From Scatosoma sp045594025 (GTDB lineage: Bacteria; Bacillota; Clostridia; Christensenellales; Borkfalkiaceae), in the NCBI GenBank assembly GCA_045594025.1, contig JAZNXS010000017.1, forward strand, positions 1 through 64,000: 64,000 nucleotides of DNA, read 5' to 3'. A program made the translations under genes and the position numbers. Positions within the stretch are counted from its first letter, which is position 1, and each line of letters opens with the position of its first letter. Below the pieces are notes generated by a model, which was given only the letters and a program-made list of their open reading frames with translations, was not told where the DNA came from and searched no databases. This document shows positions 17,861 to 26,821 of this stretch, piece after piece.

Positions 17861-17890
17861 ATGAACGTAATATGTGAGGAATGCAGATAA
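17861..17890 (+). CDS. micro-ORF d, 9 codons, in RNA unit
   Basis: MNVICEECR, beginning eight bases after the stop of micro-ORF c with GAGG about ten bases upstream. Its 3' half doubles as the 5' strand of the GAATGCA stem. Two cysteines in a CxxC spacing are notable but may be chance. Confidence 0.25.
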   Translation: MNVICEECR

Positions 17891-18001
17891 GAAATATCCG
17901 TAATAGAAACGCGGACGAGATCCGCACGGCGAAATTGAATTCGAAAAGACACGGATAATAAAAAAGAAATTGCATTCTTACAACTAAATATGATAAATAC
18001 T

Positions 18002-18030
18002 CCCCCTGCCGAAAGACAGGGGGTTATTTT
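18002..18030 (+). terminator. terminator of the RNA unit
   Basis: CCCCCTG pairs with CAGGGGG around an eight-base loop and is followed by TTATTTTATT. It separates the RNA unit from the helicase promoter 26 bases further on. Confidence 0.85.
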
Positions 18031-18055
18031 ATTGTTGCTTGTTCAGTTATGCGTA

Positions 18056-18084
18056 TTGACTTTTCTGTCCCACTATGGTATAAT
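18056..18084 (+). promoter_or_regulatory. promoter of the helicase operon
   Basis: TTGACT (18056-18061), a 17-base spacer and perfect TATAAT (18079-18084), about 32 bases before the helicase ATG. Confidence 0.8.
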
Positions 18085-18115
18085 GATACCGTTAAAATGG
18101 AGTGAAAAAGGAAGC

Positions 18116-20809
18116 ATGAACAAAGCGCCGAACGCGCAGCAACAACGCGTTATTGAGGATTTGGAAAACAATATTATATTATTCGCAGGCGCAGGCACGG
18201 GCAAGACGTTCACTGTAGCAAACCGCGTTGGAAATATTATCCAGACGGGTAAGGCACGTCCGGAAGAGATTTTGTGTTTAACCTTCACGACGAAGGCTTG
18301 TGATGAGATGCGCGAGGATATTTTCCGTTACGTGGGCGAGCTGTCGCAAAGGGTGGAAATCCGCACCATTCACGGGTTCTGTTATCAATTCATGCGCGAG
18401 GAAAACCGCCGTAATAACGATCGTTACAGTGAAGCAACGATCTGTGATGAGATGGATGCGGAGGAGCTGTTGCAAAGCATTTTATCCTCGCAGTATTTGC
18501 TGTGGAAAAGCGGTAAAACGGCGAAAATGGAAGAGGTAGAGGAAGAATTACCTGAAACGACTTTCGAAATTTTCACAAAGAAAAACGGATTGAGGAATTT
18601 TGTTAGCGCTGTCAAACATGCGCGCGAAGAACAAAATTTCTATTCTGACAGCGAGGAAGTAGACTATCAAAATGCCTTTGCCTACATTCGCGCCACTAAG
18701 CCGAAACAGTATGAGGAAATCCTCTCATTTTATAGCGGAGGAGGGGGGCAGGTACGCGATTACGAGTTTGAGAAAGGAATGACGAAGCATGCAGGTCGTT
18801 GGATATCCACGTACGATGGCTACCTTCGGATGAGCAATCGCGTAGACTTTGACGATTTGATCATTTTCACCTCGCGCGCTTTAAAGGATGAGGAAACGCA
18901 GCGGCGTTGGCAGCAGCGGTTTGCTTATATCATCGTTGATGAAATGCAGGATACCAGCCTTTTGGAATATTCCGTATTAACGAGGATATTTGGCAAAAGT
19001 AAACTGATGATGTGCGGAGATTTTTTTCAGTCTATTTACGAATGGCGAGGATCGAAGCCGAGCTACGTGTTAAAGGATTTTATAGAACGGTACTCGGCGA
19101 AAATGTATATGTTTTCCGAAAATTACCGATCTACAAAGGTGCTTACCGAAGCAACTTTCGGGTATTTGCGCAACACTTACCCCGATTTGGTGGGCAGATA
19201 CTGCCCTGACGAGGTTCGCATTCATAGTGAGACGGACGGGGATAAAATTCTTTGCATCGGGTTTGATAACCGCAGGGAAGAAGGGGTGCAAATCTATCGT
19301 TACGTGAAAAAACTAACGGCGCAAAGCGAGGATAGTGTTTGTATAATGGCGCGATCGAATAACTATATTGCGGCGTTAAAACGAGTCTTCGATGAGGAAA
19401 ATAGAAAATATCCGTTAGAGGAATATCAGCACTTTTTTACAGCGGAAGAGAATTTACAGTTTTATAAAAAGCCGCTGGTCAAGGACGTAATGGCGATGAT
19501 TCGTCTGCTCCTTAATAGGGCGGACAGGGTGAGTATGGAGCGTATCACGCAAAAGTACGTGCGTCTGGTTGGTGTGAAGACGATTGAACAGTTGCGTTTA
19601 CAAAATCGGATAGGCGCGTCGATTGTTTCCTACCTGGATAAGCAGGTTTATACGCATGGAGATCCGTACCATGTCCTTATTGAATCATTAAAAAACGACA
19701 ATATTGTCATTTATGATACCGAAACGACGGGGTTGGATTTGACCAAGGATGAAATGGTGCAATTATCGGCAATCCGTTTAAATCGTCGGGGAGAGATTAT
19801 CGATACGTTTGATCAAATGATTTTACCGACGGTGGAGATAGGTAGAGGTGCTTACGAAACGCATGGTTTTGATTTAGAATATATCAAAGCCCACGGCGGC
19901 GTGTCTGCTGAGGAAGCGTTGAAGGCATTTTCTGCGTTTGTTAAGGGCAGCGTGCTTGTAGGGCACAATAGTTTTCGTTTCGACGCGCCGCTGATCAACA
20001 GACAGTTGCTTGAAAATGGGTTGCCGTCTTTAGAGGTCTTAGCGGAATACGATACGATGGTCATGGCGAAAGAGTTGCACGCGGAGCTTCCAAACTTTAA
20101 GCTTTCCACGCTTTGCGATCACTATGGGATTGTGAACGAAGCGGCGCATAATGCATACGGCGATATTGTGGCGACGGGGAAGGCGCTCTTCGCCATGTTG
20201 ACGGAGGATATTCAGCCTACTTCGTTAGAGCGTAAAAACGTATGCGAAAAATATAGGGATAAATTTGAGAAGTTGTATTTATTTTTGCAGGAATTGACTG
20301 CGGATATGGAAAGCAACGACGTGTTTGGGTTGGTGACGAAAATCGTAGACGGATTGAAACTCAAAAAGCATTATTCCACCGAAGCCGACGCGCGCTTGAT
20401 CGGGGAATTGCTGGCGACGTTCCGCACGGTAAAGGCGCACAATGCCGAATTATTTTTACGAGAATTTGTAATGAACGTCGATTTACTTGGAAATAAAAAT
20501 CTCTTTGCGGCGAAGCGAAAAGCAATCCCGATGATGACGGTGCATCAAGCCAAGGGTTGCGAGTTTGACGTCGTGATTATTGCCGGCGTAGACGAGAAAA
20601 ACTTCCCTAACTTTTTCGCACAAGGCGAAGCGACGGAAGAGGAAGAAAAGAAAGTGTTTTACGTGGCGATTACAAGGGCAAAAAAGCGCTTGGTGTTAAC
20701 AAGAGCCGCCTACAATGGAAGAAGTACGGTTTCTGCTAGTCCGTACGTGGAGAAAATTCCCGAACGCTGCACGTATAAAAACGAGCGTTGGTACGGGGTA
20801 AACGATTAA
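18116..20809 (+). CDS. UvrD/Rep-like superfamily 1 helicase with internal DEDDh exonuclease domain
   Basis: An 897-residue protein. The helicase part has Walker A GAGTGKT (about 25-31), Walker B VDEMQD (about 275), GDFFQSIYEWRG (motif III region), MTVHQAKGCEFD (motif V, about 805) and VAITRAKKRL (motif VI). A complete DnaQ-like exonuclease is inserted at about 530-700: YDTETTGLD supplies the first acidic pair, GHNSFRFDAPLI the middle Asp, and HNAYGDIVAT the His/Asp end. The enzyme should unwind DNA and degrade 3' ends in recombination or repair. The ATG at 18116 has AAAAAGGAAG upstream; a longer frame starting at 17990 runs through the terminator and promoter and is rejected. The SbcD/SbcC-like pair follows. 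Confidence 0.9.
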   Translation: MNKAPNAQQQRVIEDLENNIILFAGAGTGKTFTVANRVGNIIQTGKARPEEILCLTFTTKACDEMREDIFRYVGELSQRVEIRTIHGFCYQFMREENRRNNDRYSEATICDEMDAEELLQSILSSQYLLWKSGKTAKMEEVEEELPETTFEIFTKKNGLRNFVSAVKHAREEQNFYSDSEEVDYQNAFAYIRATKPKQYEEILSFYSGGGGQVRDYEFEKGMTKHAGRWISTYDGYLRMSNRVDFDDLIIFTSRALKDEETQRRWQQRFAYIIVDEMQDTSLLEYSVLTRIFGKSKLMMCGDFFQSIYEWRGSKPSYVLKDFIERYSAKMYMFSENYRSTKVLTEATFGYLRNTYPDLVGRYCPDEVRIHSETDGDKILCIGFDNRREEGVQIYRYVKKLTAQSEDSVCIMARSNNYIAALKRVFDEENRKYPLEEYQHFFTAEENLQFYKKPLVKDVMAMIRLLLNRADRVSMERITQKYVRLVGVKTIEQLRLQNRIGASIVSYLDKQVYTHGDPYHVLIESLKNDNIVIYDTETTGLDLTKDEMVQLSAIRLNRRGEIIDTFDQMILPTVEIGRGAYETHGFDLEYIKAHGGVSAEEALKAFSAFVKGSVLVGHNSFRFDAPLINRQLLENGLPSLEVLAEYDTMVMAKELHAELPNFKLSTLCDHYGIVNEAAHNAYGDIVATGKALFAMLTEDIQPTSLERKNVCEKYRDKFEKLYLFLQELTADMESNDVFGLVTKIVDGLKLKKHYSTEADARLIGELLATFRTVKAHNAELFLREFVMNVDLLGNKNLFAAKRKAIPMMTVHQAKGCEFDVVIIAGVDEKNFPNFFAQGEATEEEEKKVFYVAITRAKKRLVLTRAAYNGRSTVSASPYVEKIPERCTYKNERWYGVND

Positions 20810-20852
20810 ACGGGCATACCATGTATGCAATGAATAAAGATAGGAGTAGACC

Positions 20853-21917
20853 ATGATGAAAATGATCCATTGTGCCGACGTTCATCTCGGCTCGAAAATG
20901 GAAGCAAAGCTTCCGAAAGAAAAAGCGGATCAAAGACGCGGGGAAGTACGCAAGACCTTCCACCGCATGGTGGAATATGCAAAAGCGGAAAACGTGCGTG
21001 TGATTTTATTATCGGGCGACGTGTTTGATTCCGATCGCCCCTTAAAACGGGATAAAGAATTTTTCTACGACGTTGTAAAGGGGAATCCCGACATCGATTT
21101 CCTCTACTTGCGTGGAAATCACGATGGGGAAGAATCGTATACGGAAGAGAGGCTTAAAAACCTGAAAACTTTCTCGGAAGAATGGACGGAATACAGCTAC
21201 GATAACGTATGTGTCTGCGGTATAGAAATTGCAAAATCAAACGCGCTTTCTCTTTATAGCACGTTGAAGCTGGATAAGCATAAGACGAACGTGGTGATGT
21301 TGCACGGACAAGTGGCAAGCACCTCAGGCGTGGATAAGGTACATCTGCCTTCCTTAGCGGATAAAAACGTAGATTATCTGGCGCTTGGGCACGTCCATTC
21401 TTACAGTGAAAGTCGTTTAGACGATAGGGGCAGGTATGCGTACAGCGGTTGTTTAGAGGGAAGAGGTTTCGACGATTTAGGGGAAAAAGGCTTTGTTTTG
21501 TTGGAGATTGACGAAGACGTGCAAAGTAGATTTATACCCTTTGCTCAACGGACGATTCGCGAATGCACTGTAGACGTTTCCGCAGCCGAAAACGTGTACG
21601 GCGCGTATTTGGAAATCAAAAAGCAGATCACGATCCGTCCGAACGATTTATATCGCGTACATCTTATCGGCGAGATTCTATTTGACAACGATGGGTTAGC
21701 GGCGGAGATGGAAAGACTGCTTGCCTCCGAATGTTATTTTGTTTCCGTCAAAGATAAAACGATCCGTAAAATTGATCCCCAAGACTATATAGGGGACTTG
21801 ACGTTGCGTGGAGAATTTGTGCGCGGTGTATTGGCGAGAACGGACTGGTCTGACGAACGCAAGAGCAACGTGATAACCCTTGGGTTAAAAGCGCTTTCGC
21901 AACGGGAGGTGGATTAA
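20853..21917 (+). CDS. SbcD/YhaO-like DNA-repair metallophosphoesterase
   Basis: A calcineurin-like phosphoesterase of 354 residues with the five metal-binding motifs of the Mre11/SbcD group: CADVHLGS, LSGDVFDSD, LRGNHDGE, MLHGQVAS and LGHVHSY. The C-terminal 120 residues would form the capping and ATPase-contact region. With the next gene it should form an Mre11-Rad50-like complex that processes DNA ends or hairpins. Its stop TAA abuts the ATG of the ATPase gene without a gap, so the two are translationally coupled. The annotated start MMKMIHC has an AGGAG site eight bases upstream; the second or third Met could be used instead. Confidence 0.9.
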   Translation: MMKMIHCADVHLGSKMEAKLPKEKADQRRGEVRKTFHRMVEYAKAENVRVILLSGDVFDSDRPLKRDKEFFYDVVKGNPDIDFLYLRGNHDGEESYTEERLKNLKTFSEEWTEYSYDNVCVCGIEIAKSNALSLYSTLKLDKHKTNVVMLHGQVASTSGVDKVHLPSLADKNVDYLALGHVHSYSESRLDDRGRYAYSGCLEGRGFDDLGEKGFVLLEIDEDVQSRFIPFAQRTIRECTVDVSAAENVYGAYLEIKKQITIRPNDLYRVHLIGEILFDNDGLAAEMERLLASECYFVSVKDKTIRKIDPQDYIGDLTLRGEFVRGVLARTDWSDERKSNVITLGLKALSQREVD

Positions 21918-24476
21918 ATGAAACTTCTCGCTTACTATATTGAAAACTATGGCAAGCTGAGCCAAATAGAGGGGTCGTTCGAGGCAGGGTTGAATTGTTT
22001 TTGCGAGGCAAACGGCAGCGGAAAAACGACGCTTGCATCATTTATCAAAGCGATGTTTTACGGATTACCCTCGTACACGGTAGCCTCGAAAGGCTTTAAC
22101 GATCGGCAACGCTTCTATCCGTTTGGCGGCGGAAAGTTTGGCGGAAATATCACCTTTGAATCGGGTGGAAAGATATATAAAATCGAGCGTTTTTTTGATA
22201 AAAAGAGCAGTAAAAACGACGAGATGAAAGTGATTTGCGGCGGCGCGCCGTATCATGGCTTTAGCGATGCCCCAGGGAGAGAACTATTCGGCTTGGACGA
22301 AGAGTCTTTCCAAAAAACGGTATTTATTACAGCGGATGAAATCGAAATCGGCTCCACGCACAGCATCAATGAGAAGCTGTACGGAACGGTTGAGGGAGAG
22401 GACGATAGCAATTTCGAGGCGGCAATCGACGCTTTGGATAAAGCGAAAAAAGATTTGAAAGCCGCGCGCGGCAATAATGATAAAATCAGCCGTACCAAAG
22501 CGGAAATTTTAGAGTGGACCGCGAAAGCGCATAACATTGTAAGTATGAGCGACAGTCTCTATGAAGAATACGTAGAACGAGATCGGTTGGTGAAAGAAAT
22601 CGCCGTGTTGGAAACCGAAGTGCGCGTTGCCGGGGAAAGAGACGTTCTTTTCCAGAAGTGGGACACGCTAGATTCCATGTCCAAGCAGGCAGCTGAAAAG
22701 GAAACAAAATGGCGCGCGGTTGCGGAAAAGTATCCGCAGGGCATGCCCGACGAAATAGAGCGTAAACGCTTACATGCCTATGCGCAAGAGGAGACTCGGT
22801 TGCGCGGCGGTCTACAAATGACGGCCTTTAGCGAGGAAAAAGAAAGGGCGTTGGAGGTCTTGAAAAACCGCTTCCAAAACGGCATTCCAAGCGATTTGGA
22901 TATCCGTGAAATGCAGGCAGGGATTGCGCAGTTATCCGTTCTAAAAGCGGAGCTTGCGGCAGAAAAAACGGAGACGACCGCCAAGCAACGGGTATTAGAA
23001 AGCAAGTTTAGCCGCGGTGTACCCGATGAGGTTGAGCTCTCTCAAAAGCGTTTACTTGTAGAAGAATACAAGCGCAAAGATAATGAAATGCGTGGGGTTT
23101 CCGCGGTGATTGCGCAAAATACACAGCCGCAGTCGGTGAAAGGGAAAAACAAGGCGTTTGTTGCTTTGTTTGTAACGGCGATGGCACTTTTGGGTGCCGG
23201 AATCGGCTTGTTGTTTGTGATTCAAATGGTTGGAATCGGGCTTTGCGCGGCGGCGGTTTTGTTGGGTATTGTCTCGCTGGTGATTCGCGGAAAATCTACG
23301 ATAAGCACAGACATACCCCATTCGGATGTGCATTTACGCTTGATTACGTTGCAGTCCGAATTGCGCACGTTGGAGGAAAAAATTAGGGCGTTCACTGTGC
23401 CGTACGGCTATTACGGTGAGGCAGGTGCTGTGTACGATTTCAATGCGCTGGAAGAGGATCTGCAAGCGTATAAGGAATATCAAGAATTACTTACTCATGC
23501 GCAAGCGCGTCAGCAAAAAATATATGCGGAGGCAACGGAATTACAGCAGGGTATCGCTGCGTTTTTAGAAAGATACGGCGAAACGGAACCAGATTTACAA
23601 GTAGGCTTAACTCATTTGATAGAAGCGGTGCAAGCATTGCGTTCTTTGCAGGCGGATAAACAATCCTCTACGGCGAAAACGCAAGATAGCGTTGGGCGCA
23701 TTGAAGAGATAGAAACGGATAGAAAGAGTATTCTTAAAAAATATGGATTTGATGAGTTCATGGGTACCATGGATGGGTTGAGTGCATTAGAATCGAACGC
23801 GAGAACAATAGCGTTGCTCAGTAAAGAGCATTCGGATTTAACGCAAAGCATTGCCGAATACAAACAAAGACATAATTTAACCGAACGACCCAAGGAAGAG
23901 GGGGTAGATACGGATGAAATCCACGCGCGACTTTCTCATAGCAGGAAGGAGCTGGCCGATTGTGACAAGAGAATTGCGGAAATTGAGCGATACGTAGAAA
24001 GGTTACCAGAAATAGAAAACAGCCTTGCGCTTGCGGAAGAACGATTAAAAGAATATAATGAAAAGTACGCGTTGTTGGCTGATACGATCGAGGCGTTAAA
24101 AGGCGCGGAACAGACGCTGAAAGATAAGTACGTTGCGCCGATTAAAGATAGATTCTCCATTTATGCAGGGGCGCTCAGCCGCGTCATTGGGGAAAAGATC
24201 GGCATGGACAAGGATTTCCATATTGTGTTCGAGCGAGGAGGCGAGGATCGAAGCGAACGGCACTTAAGCGCAGGGGAGAGAAGTCTTTGCGCGTTGTGTT
24301 TGCGTTTGGCTCTCGTGGATAACATGTACGAAACGGAGCAACCGTTTATCGTTATGGATGATCCGTTTGTACATTTGGATGCGACGCATATGGCAAAAAC
24401 GGCGGAGTTATTAAAAGTATTGGCAAAGGATAAACAAATTTTGTATTTCTGCTGTCACGAATCCAGGAGGATTTAG
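21918..24476 (+). CDS. SbcC/YhaN-like AAA ATPase with long coiled coil
   Basis: An 852-residue SMC/Rad50-like ATPase. Walker A is CEANGSGKTT (29-38), the ABC signature is HLSAGERS (near 781) and Walker B is FIVMDDPF (near 809). Between them lie two long charged coiled-coil arms. As in Bacillus YhaN, the middle (about 412-456) holds two hydrophobic helices (FVALFVTAMALLGAGIG and a second), which would tether the protein to the membrane or form the hinge. It partners with the upstream nuclease. The helicase-exonuclease, nuclease and ATPase genes form one operon for DNA-end processing. Confidence 0.88.
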   Translation: MKLLAYYIENYGKLSQIEGSFEAGLNCFCEANGSGKTTLASFIKAMFYGLPSYTVASKGFNDRQRFYPFGGGKFGGNITFESGGKIYKIERFFDKKSSKNDEMKVICGGAPYHGFSDAPGRELFGLDEESFQKTVFITADEIEIGSTHSINEKLYGTVEGEDDSNFEAAIDALDKAKKDLKAARGNNDKISRTKAEILEWTAKAHNIVSMSDSLYEEYVERDRLVKEIAVLETEVRVAGERDVLFQKWDTLDSMSKQAAEKETKWRAVAEKYPQGMPDEIERKRLHAYAQEETRLRGGLQMTAFSEEKERALEVLKNRFQNGIPSDLDIREMQAGIAQLSVLKAELAAEKTETTAKQRVLESKFSRGVPDEVELSQKRLLVEEYKRKDNEMRGVSAVIAQNTQPQSVKGKNKAFVALFVTAMALLGAGIGLLFVIQMVGIGLCAAAVLLGIVSLVIRGKSTISTDIPHSDVHLRLITLQSELRTLEEKIRAFTVPYGYYGEAGAVYDFNALEEDLQAYKEYQELLTHAQARQQKIYAEATELQQGIAAFLERYGETEPDLQVGLTHLIEAVQALRSLQADKQSSTAKTQDSVGRIEEIETDRKSILKKYGFDEFMGTMDGLSALESNARTIALLSKEHSDLTQSIAEYKQRHNLTERPKEEGVDTDEIHARLSHSRKELADCDKRIAEIERYVERLPEIENSLALAEERLKEYNEKYALLADTIEALKGAEQTLKDKYVAPIKDRFSIYAGALSRVIGEKIGMDKDFHIVFERGGEDRSERHLSAGERSLCALCLRLALVDNMYETEQPFIVMDDPFVHLDATHMAKTAELLKVLAKDKQILYFCCHESRRI

Positions 24477-24484
24477 GGTGATGC

Positions 24485-24513
24485 TTGACAAATCACACAT
24501 AGCGTGATAGAAT
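24485..24513 (+). promoter_or_regulatory. promoter of the GH112 gene
   Basis: TTGACA (24485-24490), 17-base spacer and TAGAAT (24508-24513). It starts just after the ATPase stop codon, so the phosphorylase gene is independently expressed. Confidence 0.75.
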
Positions 24514-24546
24514 AAAAACGTTAAAATATAATAAGGAGACTCTAAT

Positions 24547-26718
24547 ATGAGAAAAGGAAGGGTGACCATACCAACGGATGAAAATTACGTAGAGGGTACG
24601 TTAAAGATTGCCGATTTGTGGGGTGCAGACGCCGTGCGTGATTGCGACGGGACTCATCTTCCTAAAAACGCAAAAGAATTAGCGGAAAAAGTATATAATA
24701 CCTACTTTGTCGTGCGTGGTGATAACGCATGGGCGGATAAACACACGGACGAATTGCAAAGCGTACTTTTGATGACGAATTACACGTTGGCCACCGAGGA
24801 GACGTTGGTGATAGATCTTTTAAAGGGATATTCCCACGATCAGCTTGGGGTCAACGAGGAAAATCCTAAGAAGTATTGGCAAGTATTTGACCGTACTACG
24901 GGGGAAGAAATTTCCACGTGGGAATACGCAGGGAGGGGGCAGGTACGCATTGAAAATGCGATTCCCTACCACGAATATACCGTCAATTTTTTTGCGGTCA
25001 ATCTTTGGGATTCCACGCAAATGTATAACTACATTACGAATAACTGGAATATTGAAAAGCACAAGGTAATGGAACCCCGTTACGCGGCTACGTTCGAGCA
25101 TATTAAAGACAATATGAGAAAATGGTGCGCGGAGAACGAAAACGTAAACGTCGTTCGTTATACGACGTTCCTTTATCATTTCTTCCTTGTTTTCAACGAA
25201 ATCAATAAGGAAAGACACGTGGATTGGTTCGGTTATCCCATGACGGCTAGCCCGAGAGCGTTCGATGCATTCGAAGCGGAATACGGCTATACGCTTAAAG
25301 CGGAGGATATTGTTTCGAACGGCACCTATCAAAACAATTTCATCAATCCTACGAAGAAGTTCAAGGATTATATGGAATTTACGGAAAAGTACGTAACGAA
25401 AACCGTACGCGAGCTGGTGGATATTGTCCATGCAGAGGGCAAGGAAGCGATGATGTTCCTTGGCGACAGTTGGATCGGTACCGAACCGTACGGCGACTAT
25501 TTTAAAGATATGCAGCTGGATGCGGTGGTAGGCTCTGTCGGCGGTGGTGTAACGGTAAGAATGCTGTCCGAAATTCCACACGTAAAATACCACGAAGGTA
25601 GATTTTTGCCCTATTTCTTCCCCGATACATTCTTTGAAGGGAATGAGGAAAACGCGATTGCGGAACTCAACAGAAATTGGGTGACGGCAAGAAGAGCTAT
25701 GATGAAAAAACCGCTGGATAGAATGGGTTTTGGTGGATACCTTGCGTTGGCTGCGGAATTCCCGAAATTCATTGAAAGAGCAGGGCAGGTGTGCGATGAG
25801 TTTCGTTCTATCTGTGATGCGGCGAACAACGCAAAGCCGTATTCGGGCTTGACGGTGGCTATTTTAAATACGTGGGGTAAAAAACGCAGCTGGATGTGTC
25901 ACATGGTCGCGCATGAGCTTTGGTATCAACAAGTGTATTCCTACCAAGGGGTATACGAAGCGTTGTCCGGGCTTGGCGTAGACGTGCGCTTCATTTCGTT
26001 TGATGAGATTTTGGAAAACGGCGTCGATAAAGACATCGACGTGATTTTGAACGTGGGTGACGAAGGCACGGCGTTCAGCGGCGCAGAGTATTGGGCGAAC
26101 GACAAGCTTGTCACTATGCTTAGAAAATGGGTAGCGGCAGGGCACGGTTTCATCGGCGTGGGCGAACCCACCGCATATCAAAAGGGTGGCAAGTTCTTCC
26201 AGCTTTCCGATATTCTCGGCGTGGACAAAGAAAAGGGCTTCACACTCTCTGACGATAAGTACAATATTCAAAAGAAAGCGCACTTTATCACGCAAGAAGC
26301 GGTAGGCGAAATTGATTATGGCGAAGGCATGAAAAACGTGTACGCATTAGAAGGTGCGGAGGTTTTGGATATTGAAATTTCTCCTCGTTTCAAGAGAAAC
26401 GTAAACGTTGGCGAAGTGAAACTTGCGACGAATGATTACGGACACGGTAGGGGTGTTTATGTGGCTGGTTTGCCTTACAGCCCTCAGAATGCAAGGCTTT
26501 TACTTAGAGCCATGTATTGGTCCTGTCATAAGGAAGACGAGATGCTCAAAGCATATTCCACAAACGTTGTTACCGACTGTACGTATTATCCCGAAAGCGG
26601 TAAATATGCGGTAATCAATAACACGTTTGATGTGCAGGAAACAACTTTCTATGACGTAAACGGAAGGGCGCAGAAGCTGACGCTTGCCCCCAACGAAATT
26701 ATTTGGATTAAAGCGTAA
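24547..26718 (+). CDS. GH112 beta-galactoside phosphorylase (lacto-N-biose / galacto-N-biose type)
   Basis: A 723-residue cytosolic enzyme without signal peptide. The opening GRVTIPTDENYVEGTLKIADLWGADAVRDCDGT-type region is the diagnostic GH112 N-terminus, and GDSWIGTEPYGDYF lies in the catalytic barrel. The C-terminal third has the Rossmann-like and beta domains of the family. It cleaves beta-1,3-galactosyl-N-acetylhexosamine (or beta-1,4-galactosyl-rhamnose) with phosphate to give galactose 1-phosphate, the entry step for mucin-core and milk glycans. No transporter or GalNAc kinase lies beside it, so the rest of the pathway must be elsewhere. AATAAGGAG precedes the ATG. Subfamily specificity cannot be decided by eye. 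Confidence 0.9.
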   Translation: MRKGRVTIPTDENYVEGTLKIADLWGADAVRDCDGTHLPKNAKELAEKVYNTYFVVRGDNAWADKHTDELQSVLLMTNYTLATEETLVIDLLKGYSHDQLGVNEENPKKYWQVFDRTTGEEISTWEYAGRGQVRIENAIPYHEYTVNFFAVNLWDSTQMYNYITNNWNIEKHKVMEPRYAATFEHIKDNMRKWCAENENVNVVRYTTFLYHFFLVFNEINKERHVDWFGYPMTASPRAFDAFEAEYGYTLKAEDIVSNGTYQNNFINPTKKFKDYMEFTEKYVTKTVRELVDIVHAEGKEAMMFLGDSWIGTEPYGDYFKDMQLDAVVGSVGGGVTVRMLSEIPHVKYHEGRFLPYFFPDTFFEGNEENAIAELNRNWVTARRAMMKKPLDRMGFGGYLALAAEFPKFIERAGQVCDEFRSICDAANNAKPYSGLTVAILNTWGKKRSWMCHMVAHELWYQQVYSYQGVYEALSGLGVDVRFISFDEILENGVDKDIDVILNVGDEGTAFSGAEYWANDKLVTMLRKWVAAGHGFIGVGEPTAYQKGGKFFQLSDILGVDKEKGFTLSDDKYNIQKKAHFITQEAVGEIDYGEGMKNVYALEGAEVLDIEISPRFKRNVNVGEVKLATNDYGHGRGVYVAGLPYSPQNARLLLRAMYWSCHKEDEMLKAYSTNVVTDCTYYPESGKYAVINNTFDVQETTFYDVNGRAQKLTLAPNEIIWIKA

Positions 26719-26727
26719 CGCATAAAA

Positions 26728-26763
26728 TAAACCGCCCGTGCGATAAACATGGGCGGTTTGTTT
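26728..26763 (+). terminator. terminator after the GH112 gene
   Basis: AAACCGCCCGTG pairs with CATGGGCGGTTT (one G-T pair) and is followed by GTTTAG. Confidence 0.8.
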
Positions 26764-26821
26764 AGAATAAGTTTAGAAGCGCGCTGTATAATGCAAGGCG
26801 TAATCATAGGAGGAAAGGCGC

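Larger units (their letters stand above)
17361..18030 (+). ncRNA. large structured RNA candidate (~670 nt) with own promoter and terminator
   Basis: No ORF over 20 codons with a ribosome site lies here, yet the unit is bounded by a consensus promoter and an intrinsic terminator. Many helices can be drawn by eye: GCCGTA/TACGGC, AAAGAC with a GAAA loop, CCGAC/GTCGG with a GAGA-type loop, TTTGTTAAAG (about 17775) with CTTTAACAAA (about 17827), and a nested 3' domain in which GAATGCA/TGCATTC encloses TATCCGT/ACGGATA, which encloses GCGGA/TCCGC. The purine-rich joints and GNRA loops resemble large ornate RNAs such as ROOL, OLE or GOLLD in size and style, but I could not match it to any of them. 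Four micro-ORFs with strong Shine-Dalgarno sites are embedded, so a micropeptide mRNA is the alternative. Confidence 0.6.

Noticed and set aside
17361..18030. RNase P RNA, tmRNA or SRP RNA at the 17.4 kb unit
   Set aside because: The conserved RNase P and SRP core sequences and the tmRNA tag/tRNA-like ends could not be found.
17990..18115. Upstream extension of the helicase frame
   Set aside because: It would start inside the RNA-unit terminator and run through the helicase promoter; the ATG at 18116 has a ribosome site.
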